NCBI GenBank assembly: GCA_030765065.1
Contig: CM060989.1
Span: forward strand, 37,067,501-37,131,500
Reading direction: 5' to 3'
DNA: 64,000 nt
Source: Deroplatys truncata
Taxonomy: Eukaryota; Arthropoda; Insecta; Mantodea; Mantidae
Made by a program: the position numbers and the translations under genes. Positions 33,573 to 43,559 of the stretch are shown here, one piece after another. Under the pieces are notes generated by a model. The model was not told the origin of the DNA and did not search any database. It saw only the letters and a program-made list of their open reading frames with translations. Each line of letters opens with the position of its first letter. The stretch's first letter is position 1.

Positions 33573-34510
33573 TCTGTTGTGTTACACTCACATGACTTTC
33601 TCTACTCTTGTACAAACTATTTTTACAAACTCTTATTCTCCATCTACTTCATATTAATCAAGATAAACATTTGCAGAAACGATCTTTTGACATGCAAAGA
33701 GAATTACATTTTACACATAGCGACCAGTTTTAAAAATACTTGACTATCGCTTAATGCGTACTATGTTCCCCTTGTTTTGTATTTGCAAGGGCAATATAGA
33801 AATACAGTAGCCTTTAAGCATAAACATATCTCTTAATAGCTGGTTGCTAGGTGCAGCACCATTCTCTTTGCCACAGATTAATACTCTTTGCATATTCAAG
33901 ACAAAAAAATGAATAACAAATTCCCATTTGAGAAAATAAGTATTGAAAAATTTAAGGGAATAACAAGCAATATCTCAAAAATGGTTCACTCAACAAAAAA
34001 AAAAGTATATGACATAAAGTGTGTATTTTAATGCGATTTACATTTTTTGTGTAGTAAACTTTTGTCTGTCTCTTATGGTTTACCAGTTATGCAAAAGTCG
34101 TTCACAATGAAGAATACTTTTGGAGACATTCCCAGAAAATTCAAGATATACATTTCATTTGTCATGAAAATATCTTAAACATATGATATTTTAATCAAAA
34201 TCGTTAGAGGCATTTTTGAGAAAATTAAAATTTTTGTCAACATGTTCCATGTAAAGAAGGGGATTTTCTTGAAAACCTTTGTGTCACATCTCTGGAAGAT
34301 ATTGGACCTAAATACCAAGTTTGGTGTTTATCCGACTGTTCATTTCTGAGATATGCTGTTCACAGACGCACACATGGACATGTTTCCAAAAATGTTTTTT
34401 TTTTGGATTCAAGGGGTCTCAAAACATGTATTTCCAGTGAAATCTCGGTATCAAATTTTTGGGTGGAATACAATACTTCCCCTACTTGCTATACGTAGTA
34501 GAGAAAGTAA
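33573..34510 (+). mobile_element. SIR element, copy D2, with internal inverted segment
   Basis: Full-length copy ending CGTAGTAGAGAAAGTAA. Unlike other copies it has an extra block at about 33690-33775. That block reads as the reverse complement of the GGGGAATATGG...CATGTCC segment present in direct orientation in D1, G and H. It ends only about 30 bp before the first of two intronic exon flanks (34615 acceptor). Confidence 0.75.
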
Positions 34511-34615
34511 TAAATATAAATGTTGATAACATAGCAATTAATGGGAAACACAGTGAAGTAGTTAAAATTTTATTTAAATAATAAATGTTGCTAATTGCTG
34601 AACTTTTTCTCCTAG

Positions 34616-34822
34616 ATGAGAGCAGTTTAATGCATCACAAAACTATGGTGCGACGCTTGGCTGTGAGTGAGTGGTTGGAGAGTGTTGTAGATCAGAAAGT
34701 GCAAGAGGAAGTGGCAGCTCTTTCAGAGCCATCTACGGAACAAGAGCCTCACATTCCTATAGTATTTTCACTGCTCACCGGCAGGAAGATTAATGATGCA
34801 TGTCAAAGGATGCAAGAAACTG
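34616..34822 (+). CDS. Nup98-96: Nup98-Nup96 exon: helical scaffold
   Basis: The acceptor TTTTTCTCCTAG is strong; the donor is ACTG|GTGAGT. It begins with AT completing an aspartate codon and leaves G for the next exon. The 68 codons read HHKTMVRRLAVSEWLESVVD, a charged linker, then PIVFSLLTGRKINDACQRMQ. The SEWL and FSLLTGRKI-DAC motifs are hallmarks of Nup96 helices, where the family has SRWL and FSYLTGKRISEAC. The acidic linker between them is typically variable. The exon boundary after the glutamate-threonine pair matches the family position just before a GDH motif. Confidence 0.9.
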
Positions 34823-35419
34823 GTGAGTCTTCAAATTCAATTTTCTGGAAAAATACTAAGCAGATTAAGTTATAGAAATGATTATAAACAACGAAACTTT
34901 TTAATATAATTGAAATTGTGAGTGGAATGGTGACACTTTAGTTTCACTTTCTAAGTTTTTCTCAGAACATGCTTTGAGATATTTATCTCCATCGTCAGCT
35001 GTATGCCCACTGGCATATGGATCGGGATTCCCCAATTCAGTGCTGTACTACCATCTGTACCTCTATTTCGTAAGTTGGGTTCTTACAGATTAGTGGTCAA
35101 ATGCCGAACTACAGTGCTATGTTGCCATTGTGAGCAACACGTGTTCACCTGATATCAACATGCATCAGGATGTGATAATTATGAAACAACCCAAACAGAG
35201 ATACCAGATATGAGTAATTTTTAATCATATTTATGAAAACTGAATAATTAGCAGCAATTGGTTTAAGAAGTGCCTGAGATAGCTAAAATAAGAAACTGAA
35301 GAAAAAAGCCGTCAAGTGCTTTGAGCCAGTCTTGCATGCACTTAACAATGCCAAGAAAGGTTCAGATTAAGACACGAAAAAATGACCATAATTAGTCATC
35401 ATTATGCTTACCTTTAATT
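34823..35419. other. Intronic DNA, nothing assignable
   Basis: No element recognised before repeat R copy 1. Confidence 0.4.
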
Positions 35420-36420
35420 TGAGGCAGTATTTTTAACGCTTAAATGATTTCAGTCTAATTATATAATATATAAATTCAATAACAGCCCGCCTTAAAGCAA
35501 TATGTGTATGTAAAATTTATAAAAAGTGTATATTACAGTTATTGTATATGTTTATATTATTGTATACATGTAATAATGTTAAGTGAATGTATTACGTAAT
35601 TTAATAATGTAGGAGCTGTGAGAATAATAGGTTAAAAGTTGCTAACAATGAGGTAACCTTGAGGCAATAATGAATTAGAAGGTTTAACAATACTACTTGT
35701 AATTCTTGCAAGCAATAATGTAATTTTTGTGACAGTTCATAAAATAGCCAATCAACAACCAGAAAAAGCTTTAGTTAAATGAAGGTATTCTATTGGACTA
35801 GGATTAGCCATTCAGAAACTAAAATGGAGCAAAATTTACAAATTCAGAAGTCAGTTGGTTGTAGACAGTGTTCCAAACTGGACGCGAGATCCGTTCTCGA
35901 GAAATTTAATACGTATTTTGTGTGAGACAAAAATAGTTTACGTGTTAAAAAGTGCAAGTAATTAATAACAAAATCTCACAGCTCTCTCTCTATATCAGTG
36001 AATTGTTATTTAAATCGTGTCAAGCATTAATAAATGGAGTGAAGTAAAATTATAATCTGTGTAAGCCTACATTCTTCAGTTGCACCACTCCCTGCTAAGA
36101 CATTCATATCTTTAAAAATAAATACTGACGCAGCCGAGGCAAACTTAAATATATAATATTTAAAGAAACAGTCAAAATTACAAAGTTCATATTCTTTAAA
36201 CATTTTTTGGAGCAAAAGCCACGAGAAAGTACATTTGGGGTGAAGGCTACCGGAAACTTTTTACCATACGTGCGGTTGCAACTACTTCAAGTTCGGCTCC
36301 CCAACAGTCGAAATATAATACACCTTCTTCAAACTGGCTTTCCATACGTAGCAGCAACAAACCTTCTTCAAATTGGCTCCCAAAGTGTGGGGTAAACAAT
36401 ATAAGCAACTACTTCAAATT
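35420..36420 (-). repeat. Dispersed repeat R, copy 1
   Basis: About 1 kb of sequence that recurs, with gaps, at 40560-41530 and 51260-52240. Shared blocks include GAGGCAGTATTTTTAA, AACAGCCCGCCTT, CCTAGTCCAATAGAATA in reverse (35787-35803 here) and GCCTCGGCTGC in reverse (36130 here). The part at 36230-36400 contains about four degenerate ~50-bp subrepeats built on CTTCTTCAAATTGGCTCCC. No coding frame or clear termini are visible. It could be a solo LTR or a non-autonomous element. Confidence 0.6.
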
Positions 36421-36699
36421 TTTCATTTAACCACAAATTTAATAATAAGGTAATCAAATTAGTGGGTAAGAAAAATATACAGAAACCAAATCATTTAGGC
36501 ATATATTTCTGCTACATGTCTCCATACTGTTTCATGTGTTTACGAAAATGGAGAGCTAGGTTACATCACAACCTCATTATTCATTGGCTGTAAAACATTT
36601 TGAATCCACTGAGCATATTACTTGCAACTCTGATAGAGGAATCAGTATACTGACAACACTTTTTACTGGCTAGTAAGTAAAAATACATAAATATGATGG

Positions 36700-36905
36700 T
36701 AGATTAAGTCACACTTTTTGACACTCATCTTCACTAATTAAATGTATAAAACAGAAATGTTTTCGAGGGCATTCGTCCTCATCAGCGACTGGGTGACTAA
36801 GGGTCTTAGTTGCTGACGATGAGGATGAATGCCCTCAAAAACGTTACTGTTTTATACAACATTTAATTAGTGAAGGCGAGTGTCATAAAGTGTGACTCAA
36901 TCTAC
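36700..36905. repeat. Inverted repeat with two hammerhead-like cores
   Basis: TCACACTTTTTGACACTC... on the left mirrors ...GAGTGTCATAAAGTGTGA on the right, with ACTAATTAAATGTATAAAAC and GTTTTATACAACATTTAATT inside. The right half (plus) has CTGACGA 36813-36819, a 5-bp stem II TGAGG/CCTCA, then AAAAC. The left half (minus) has CTGATGA 36779-36785 and GAAAAC 36759-36764. The same module is found at 41570-41722 and 52330-52420. Confidence 0.7.
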
Positions 36906-37900
36906 AATTATGAAGAATACTTCACAGTTAATAATGCTTCTGTTTTTAGTCTTTAATACATAAATTACTTCAAACACGAGAAGATTTTTGAATCCCCGAC
37001 ACTTAGTGTATTTCATAGAATGTTGGCACCTTACCTTATGGTGGAAAATGGCGGGCGTTCTCACAGTTGACATGCATGGTTGAATGATGCATGCACAAAG
37101 GATAGTACAAGTAGTTAACCAATACAAGACAGAGCTGAGCAATTAACATTTAACATGCATGATTAAGAAATATCCTGAACTAGTTCAGCGAGATTCACAC
37201 ATAGGAATCTAGTCTCGGTAGACCTCTTCGAGAAATTGTTTTCAGAGCTGCACAGGTAACACAAAGAAGAACAAGAAACTATATAATGCCTAACAATTAA
37301 CTAATAAGTAAAAAATAATGCAGATACAAAATAACTACAAAAACAAGACATAGTAACTGCAAGATGATGCCAAGAACATCATATGGAGTGGATACAGGCA
37401 ATGAACGACCACGTGGTAATGTGGCATTGGTAATTTTGGCAACAAGGTGGCTGTTACCATAGCAACGGGCCTGTCATGCTGACTTGTTTTTCCGTCTGAG
37501 CGCTTTTGTCAGAACCCACTTTATGAAAATAGAGGTATAGCTATCTGATATAAAACTTTACTATCACATCTACTGGTGGAATATCAAAATTCATTTCTCT
37601 GGTGTATTTTTGGTGATGTGTATTTTTTTCCATACTGTGAGTTCTGATGGTGTTTTGTCATATTTTAAAAACTTCATTTCCTATTTAATGTGTTCTGTTG
37701 GCCAAAAATATTGAGCTACTGCAGATTTGCCTGTTTGCTGAAATCCTGGATTTCTAAGGCATTTCTTTAGTTTGGAAAAGGCAATCTTAAGCAAATTTAC
37801 TTCAGTATATAGGGTTCGATATTTCCCATGTAAAAGTGTCTTGAATGAATTTGTTCTACTGTTACAGCTTTGGAGTAACACACTCTATTCAGAAACAGAA
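36906..37900. other. Intronic DNA, nothing firm
   Basis: A 50-bp tail after the inverted repeat (GAAGAATACTTCACAGTTAA) recurs after the module copies at 41.7 and 52.8 kb. The rest is unassigned. Confidence 0.4.
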
Positions 37901-38189
37901 GCACCTATTAATATTTGTCTATGGTCTCATCAATTTAGCCCTCTCAGGTACATTGAACCTGTTCTCATCCATGCAAACGCTTCTTTTTCAGCTCTATTAC
38001 AATAATCCACATACCCTTCTCTTCCCTATTTGCTTTTTTTACTAATCTATAGAACCCTAGTAATTTTTATTCTCTAAGCTTTCCCAAATTTCTTGTCTTT
38101 CTATGTCCTCCACTCTGTTTCTGTTATCCAGAAGCCGTTGCTATTTCTTTCTCCTGCTCTCCAAACATCTCCCATTCCTATCTTCTCCA

Positions 38190-38680
38190 AAATTTTTTCT
38201 ACCCTGTCCACCAGCTATTTTTATTTTTTGTACTCTTTTGTTGTTCCATACATATCTTTAAAACTTCCCCTTCATCTTTTTTCAGGCATCTACACCAAAA
38301 TTTCAATATCCTTTCTAGTATCACCCCCTTTCTTCTTGTTCTTCCTAATTCCACTAACGCTACTTCCCCTGGTGCTGAGGTTGGTAACCCCAATAGCTCT
38401 GTACAGAATGTTCTGTAGCTCTGGTGTATTTTCCTGCTTAATTCAGATCCCCCTCCCCAAATTTCAACTGCATATAGCATTCTTGTTTCTATCAATGCCT
38501 CATACATTCTTTCTAGTCATTAAGTCAGCATTTCTAATTTGTATTTGCATATCCGTACTCCTGTCATTGCCGCCTTTCCTTTAGCCATAACCTTCCTGCT
38601 ATGCGCTACCCATTCACCATTACTGCTCATCCTCGCCCCCAAATAATCAAACTCCTTGACGACGATGACAACAACAACAA
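38190..38680 (-). mobile_element. LINE fragment, minus strand
   Basis: The minus strand encodes EFDYLGARMSSNGEWVAH, then across a frame change TRMLYAVEIWGGGSELSRKI and LPTSAPGEVALVELGRTRRK. This is the post-reverse-transcriptase region of the family seen at 25688-26700. The long plus-strand open frame at 38093-38584 is its antisense shadow. A trinucleotide microsatellite of GAC, AAC and AAT units (38657-38699) abuts it. Confidence 0.7.
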
Positions 38681-38699
38681 TAATAATAATAATAATAAA
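38657..38699. repeat. Trinucleotide microsatellite
   Basis: GAC, AAC and AAT repeat units in succession. Confidence 0.85.
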
Positions 38700-38729
38700 T
38701 AACTGATACATAATTTCATATAGAAAAGA

Positions 38730-39580
38730 TCTGATGTGTTACACTCACATGACTTTCTCTACTCTTGTACAAACTATTTTTACAAATGCTTATTCTCCAT
38801 CTACTTCATGTTAATCGAGATAAACATTTGCAGAAACTATCTTATTGCTAATTTTCTTCTTGTAGATGTAAGGGGAATATATGTTTACAAGCGCAATATA
38901 GAAATACAGTAGCCTTTGAGCATATACATATCTCTTAAGAGCTGGTTGCTAGGTGCAGCACCATTCCCTTTGCCACAGATTAATACTCTTTGCATATCCA
39001 GGACAAAAAAATTAATAACGAATTCCCATTTGAGAAAATAAGTATTGAAAAATTTTAGGGAATAACAAGCAATATCTCAAATGGTTCACTCAACAACAAA
39101 AATTTATATGACACAAATTGTGTATTTTAATGCGATTTACATTTTTTGTGTAGTAAACTTTGTCTATCTCTTATGGTTTACCAGTTATGCAAAAGTTGTT
39201 CACAATGAAGAATACTTTTGGAGATATTCCCAGAAAATTCAAGACATACATTTCATTTGTCATGAAAATATCTTAAACATATGACATTTTAATCAAAATC
39301 GTTAGAGCCTTTTTTGAGAAAATTAAAACTTTTGAAAAATGTTCCATTTAAAGGGTAATCTGGGGTGGGGGGATTTTCTTGAAAACCTTTGTGTCGCATC
39401 TCTGGAAGATACTGAACCTAAATACCAAGTTTGGTGTTTATCCGACTGTTCGTTTCTGAGTTATGCTGTTCACAGACACACACACACACGGACATGTTTA
39501 CAAAAATGCTTTTTTTGTATTCAGGGGGTCTCAAAACATGTATTTCCGGTGAAATCTCGGTATCAAGTTTTTGGGTGGAA
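38730..39580 (+). mobile_element. SIR element, copy E, 3' truncated
   Basis: It starts TCTGATGTGTTACACTCAC and follows the A/C subtype (AAGGGGAATATATG, then GCAATATAGAAATACAGTAG). A pure (CA)n tract lies at 39476-39490. It breaks off at TTTGGGTGGAA and lacks the last ~50 bp with the hairpin and GTAGAGAAAGT. Contains a 67- and an 84-codon open frame of unknown meaning. Confidence 0.7.
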
Positions 39581-39848
39581 AAAGATTAGATAATTGGACC
39601 CAGTCTGGGTGGTATAGTATAACCTTATTCTCACTCGGTTCAAACAGGCCTGGACAGAATCTAAGAGTTTTGGCCCATGCAGATCTCTACTGAGTAATGG
39701 CTGGTATTACGAGCACAGTTGTTACCAAATAAGCTGCCATGTTTTGAATGCAGCATCCGATTAATTATCTCAGATTCCTACAAACAATTAGTAAGTAATT
39801 CATTACAGTAGCAAATAAATGATTAGCAAGCTGTGTATGTTTTTGCAG

Positions 39849-40083
39849 GTGATCACTATGCAGCAATGTTGCTATCCCAGCTCAGCAGTGGCTCGTTGCC
39901 ACGACAACTGATGCAGAATCAACTCAACAGTTGGCATGAAGTGGAAGCAGACTCCTTCATCTACAGGGAACGCCTGAAGTTGTTAATGCTGGTGGCTGGA
40001 ATATCCCTCCTTGAGTCATCTCATGGTACAATAAACGTGTGTGAGAATTTGGACTGGAAGCGGGCTTTTGCTGTCCATCTCTG
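39849..40083 (+). CDS. Nup98-96: Nup98-Nup96 exon: helical scaffold with LDWKR motif
   Basis: Acceptor TTTTTGCAG, donor CTCTG|GTAATT. It joins the preceding exon as GT completing glycine and leaves TG. The 77 codons open with DHYAAMLLSQLSSG, continue with NSWHEVEADSFIYRERLKLL and close with NVCENLDWKRAFAVHLW. Each block aligns with the order in vertebrate Nup96 (GDH, WHQLQADSFI, LDWKRSLAIHLW). The conserved WKR helix contributes to the crown of the ACE1 fold. The donor, GTAATT, is weaker than its neighbours. Confidence 0.93.
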
Positions 40084-40559
40084 GTAATTATGTTGCTATA
40101 CATGCTATAAATACAGAGGGATGTATAAGAAAGAATTACACTAATTGAAATACAAAAGTTGGAGCATGGAGGTGCTAATTATATATCCTCGTTATATTTT
40201 ACTGAAGCTTTTTGCATCTTTTTTCACCATTATGGGATAAGGCACTGGGGTCTGGTAATATTTGAGTTGTTAGGTTCCATTCATAACTGGCAGCTCTTCC
40301 TCAAGTACACATCTCTTACAGTATTGTGAAGGTTAATTATATTGTAGCTGTTATTTTGGTGTCCTTTTTATAGAATTGTAGCAGTTCAAACTTTGCCATT
40401 AAATCTTGGCTCTATTACATCTTAACCCCTATAGAGCCAATATAATGTATTTCAATTTTCCGTGTGAATTACAGGTAGAGGAGTTTACAGGACCAATGAA
40501 TGCTGTGCTAGAATTTAAAGTGCTGCATGCATTTTGAAGTAGTATTGTTCTTGGACTTT
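40084..40559. other. Intronic DNA, nothing assignable
   Basis: No element recognised before repeat R copy 2. Confidence 0.45.
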
Positions 40560-41530
40560 ATTTATTTAGCTCCTCGTATAGATGTCAATTTGAAGAAGAT
40601 AGTGTTTTGTTGATAATTTACGTAGGAGTTTGCACCACGCTTTGGGCATTAATTTGAAGTGGATTATTTGTTACGTAATATGCTACTACGTAAGAGAAGC
40701 TGATTTTTGAAGATGTATTTTTGTTGTTACGCTCCAAGTTTTAAAATATTATATTAACTTTGTTATTAAACTGCTTCTATAGGTAGTATTTATGTTTATG
40801 TTTGCCTCAGCTGCTTCAGAGTCACGTATCTCTTAGACAGGGCGTGGTACGACAAGAATGTAGGCTTATACAGATTTTAAGTTTAAATTCACTTCGTTTT
40901 ATTAATCCTTGGCACAAATTAAATAGCACTACACTGATATTAAGAGCTATGAGATTCTTTAATTTAAAACTTGTGCTTTGTTAATGCGTATATTTAATTT
41001 TACGATTCACACAAATATGTAATATTTCTTTAGAGAACACATCTTCCATCCGGTCACTACCAAGGTCTGCCAGCAACTGAATAGATTTCAACCGCATAAA
41101 CTTTTAAACTTTTGTATTTTAAGTCTCTGGTTGGCTAATCCTAGTCCAATAGAATACCTACATTTAATTAAAGCTTTATCTGGCTGTTGATTGGTTATTT
41201 TTAAACTGTCACAAAATTTATGTTATTGCTGCCCTAATCATGACTAGTAGTATTCAAACTCTCATACTCATTATTGTCTCAAGGTTACCTCATTGTTATC
41301 AACTTTAAACTTGTTATTCTCACAGCTCTTACATTATTAAATTACGTAGTGCATTCACATATCAGTATTAAACATGTTTACAATAACATAAGCATTTGCA
41401 ATGACTGTTACATACATTTTTAAAAATTATTACATACATATTGCTTCAAGGCGGGCTGTTATTGAAATTATATTAATTTAATTGAAATTATTCAAGTGTT
41501 AAAAATACTGCCTCAATTTATTTGTTACCT
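40560..41530 (+). repeat. Dispersed repeat R, copy 2
   Basis: Inverted relative to copy 1. It carries the AGCTCCTCGTATAGATGTCA and CAATTTGAAGAAG subrepeats, GCCTCAGCTGCTTCAG, the CCTAGTCCAATAGAATACC block near 41142 and ends in AATACTGCCTCAA. Confidence 0.6.
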
Positions 41531-41567
41531 CTCCTTCTTTGAAATATTTTACAACTTCCACTGGAAA

Positions 41568-41724
41568 TTGAGTCACACTTTTTTACACTCACCTTCACTA
41601 ATTAAAGTTACATAAAACAGAAACGTTTTCGAGGGCATTCGTCCTCATCGAATGCCCTCGAAAACGTTTCTGTTTTATGTAACTTTAATTAGTGAAGGTG
41701 AGTGTAAAAAAGTGTGACTCAATC
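41568..41724. repeat. Perfect-looking short palindrome related to 36.7 kb
   Basis: Arms of about 75 bp run from GAGTCACACTTTTTT to its complement AAAAAAGTGTGACTC around a centre near GTCCTCATCGAATG. It keeps CGAGGGCATTCG and CGAAAACGTTTCTG but lacks a CUGANGA box, so it is the collapsed form of the inverted repeat at 36.7 kb. Confidence 0.75.
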
Positions 41725-41994
41725 GGAATCATGATGAATGCTTCACTGTTAATAACGCTTCTGTTTTTAATCTTTTCCACTGGAAAGTTTTGACCTCCTT
41801 AGCAAGTTTTCGCCATTCCTTTTTGTCCTGGGCAAGTGAATTCCAGTTGTTGACACCTAGTTCTCCCAAGTCGTTTTTGTCATCTTTGTTTGCCTCTTCC
41901 TTTTGGTCTTACTATTTGCGTACTTACTGGAGATAAATATAAATTTAAGGAACTGGCCATGCATGATAGGGCAGTTTGTTAAAACCCCCTACCT

Positions 41995-42140
41995 AGTTCT
42001 TTCAGGCGGGTAGCATCTATAGCTCATATTCAGGAGACTTGGGTTCAAATCCCATACACCAGCCAATCTTCATGGGATATTTTATGGTTTTAAATAAATA
42101 TACAACTGGAAATTTCAGTGCCAATAATCAAAGTTTCATC
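41995..42140 (+). mobile_element. Possible tRNA-derived SINE
   Basis: A GGTTCAAATCC box B at 42042-42052 sits in a tRNA-like setting (GGAGACTTGGGTTCAAATCCC). Box A, about 30 bp upstream, is weak. No tail relative was found in the window. Confidence 0.35.
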
Positions 42141-42319
42141 ACTCCTATGAAATCAATGTCAATTGGCACACATAGACAGCCTTCACCACTTTTCAGCAGA
42201 TTGTTAAAACAGATGGTACAGGAAAAAGACCACATAAGTCATTAATCTGGCATAACTGATCTGTATGCAGCCATAAAGTTTAAAAATGCTCCTAAAGCCA
42301 TGCTCTAGAAAGAAAATAC

Positions 42320-42990
42320 ATAGAATGTTCAATAAAAACTGAGACTGATACTATAAAAACTTTATTATCAAGAATTCAGTCAAAATCAGTTTTCTCTCCT
42401 TCAGTGTAGTCTTTATTAAATGCACTTATCCCACCTTCTCATCACTTTCGGAAGACCTCCTCAAATTCATTTTTTGATAAGCACTTCAAAATCGCCTTTA
42501 AAGCCTTCACTGCTTCATTCTGGGAGTCTGTCTTTTGAGATTTTTTTGGCAGTTGGAAACAAAAAAAGGATCACACAGTGCCAGATCTTAACTATAGGGT
42601 GGTTTAGGAACTGTGGAGATTCCTTTCTTGGCCAGAAACATTGTAACAACTGTTGCCATGTGATTACCTGCACTGTCATGTTGAAGCTTCCACTTGCATA
42701 CAGATCTGTCTGTTTTTTTGGGATGTAATCTTTAATCAGTTGGTGAAGAACACTACGATAATTGCAGTCAGTGACTGACCTCTGGGACCTGATGTGTGTA
42801 CATCATGATAATAAAAAAATGTGATTACTAATGCCTTATTTGCAGATTTGTGGACATGCACTTTTTTAGGGGTGTGTTTTCTCCTTCTCAACCCACTCTA
42901 TGCTCTATCTTTTTGTTTCTGTGTCATAGCAGTACACCCATAATTCATTGGCAGCGATAATATTTTTCCACCAATCATTCCCTTCTTCTT
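42320..42990 (-). mobile_element. Mariner fragment, minus strand
   Basis: The minus strand reads NELWVYCYDTETKRQSIEWV, then (frameshifted) LQHDSAG and TVPKPPYS with DLALCDPFLFP after a stop, then a KVMRRWDKCI tail. These are the three catalytic blocks of a D34D mariner in order. The left end CAATAAAAACTGAGACTGAT resembles the terminus of the mariner at 29157. The right side is cut by SIR copy F. Confidence 0.7.
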
Positions 42991-43010
42991 GGATGCACTT
43001 TTTCCATTGG

Positions 43011-43350
43011 TTGTATTTTAATCAAAATTGTTAGAGCCATTTCTTAGAAAATTAAAATTTTCGAAAAATGTTCCATGTAAAGGGTAATCTGGGGTGGGGG
43101 GATTTTCTTGAAAACCTTCGTGTCGCATCTCTGGAAGATACTGAACCTAAATACCAAGTTTGGTGTTTATCTGACTGTTCGTTTCTGAGTTTGCTGTTCA
43201 CAGACAGACAGACAGACAGACATCTTTCCAAAAATGCTTTTTTTGGATTCAGCGGGCCTGAAAACATATATTTCTGGTGAAATCTTGGTATAGAATTTTT
43301 GGGTGGAATACAATACTTCCCCTACTTACTATACATTGTTGAGAAAGTAA
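43011..43350 (+). mobile_element. SIR element, 3' part only (copy F)
   Basis: It begins within the family body at ATTTTAATCAAAATTG and runs to GAGAAAGTAA. A (GACA)n microsatellite at 43202-43221 replaces the CA tract of other copies. The terminal hairpin is altered (TACTATACATTGTTGAG). Confidence 0.7.
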
Positions 43351-43559
43351 AAAAGAGGTAGCAAACTTAAAGCTAGCATCCGGACTAATAATTATATAAT
43401 ATAATCATATAATAAAAAAAAATGTCTTCACGTGTGGAGGCATAATGACATTTGCTGGAACTGTGAACGATTGTTTTCATTCAGTCAACCATTGTTACTT
43501 ATTATAGTCATTATACATATAATGGTCATTAATACTTATGTTTTTACATTTTAATGTAG

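Noticed and set aside
35420..36420. Repeat R as a solo LTR with a primer-binding site (TTGGCTCCCAAAGTGTGGGG)
   Set aside because: Attractive resemblance to a lysine-tRNA binding site, but it lies within subrepeats, and no TG...CA ends, target duplication or gag/pol were found.
38093..38584. 163-codon plus-strand open frame, hydrophobic
   Set aside because: Antisense of a minus-strand LINE fragment; composition mirrors the lysine/glutamate-rich LINE protein.
39476..39490. CRISPR-like or regulatory meaning for the repeated CA/GACA tracts
   Set aside because: Ordinary microsatellites at a fixed site inside a dispersed element; no spacers or repeat-spacer periodicity.
41629..41660. Hammerhead core in the 41.6-kb palindrome
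   Set aside because: CGAAAAC remains but no CUGANGA box on either strand, so the core is incomplete.
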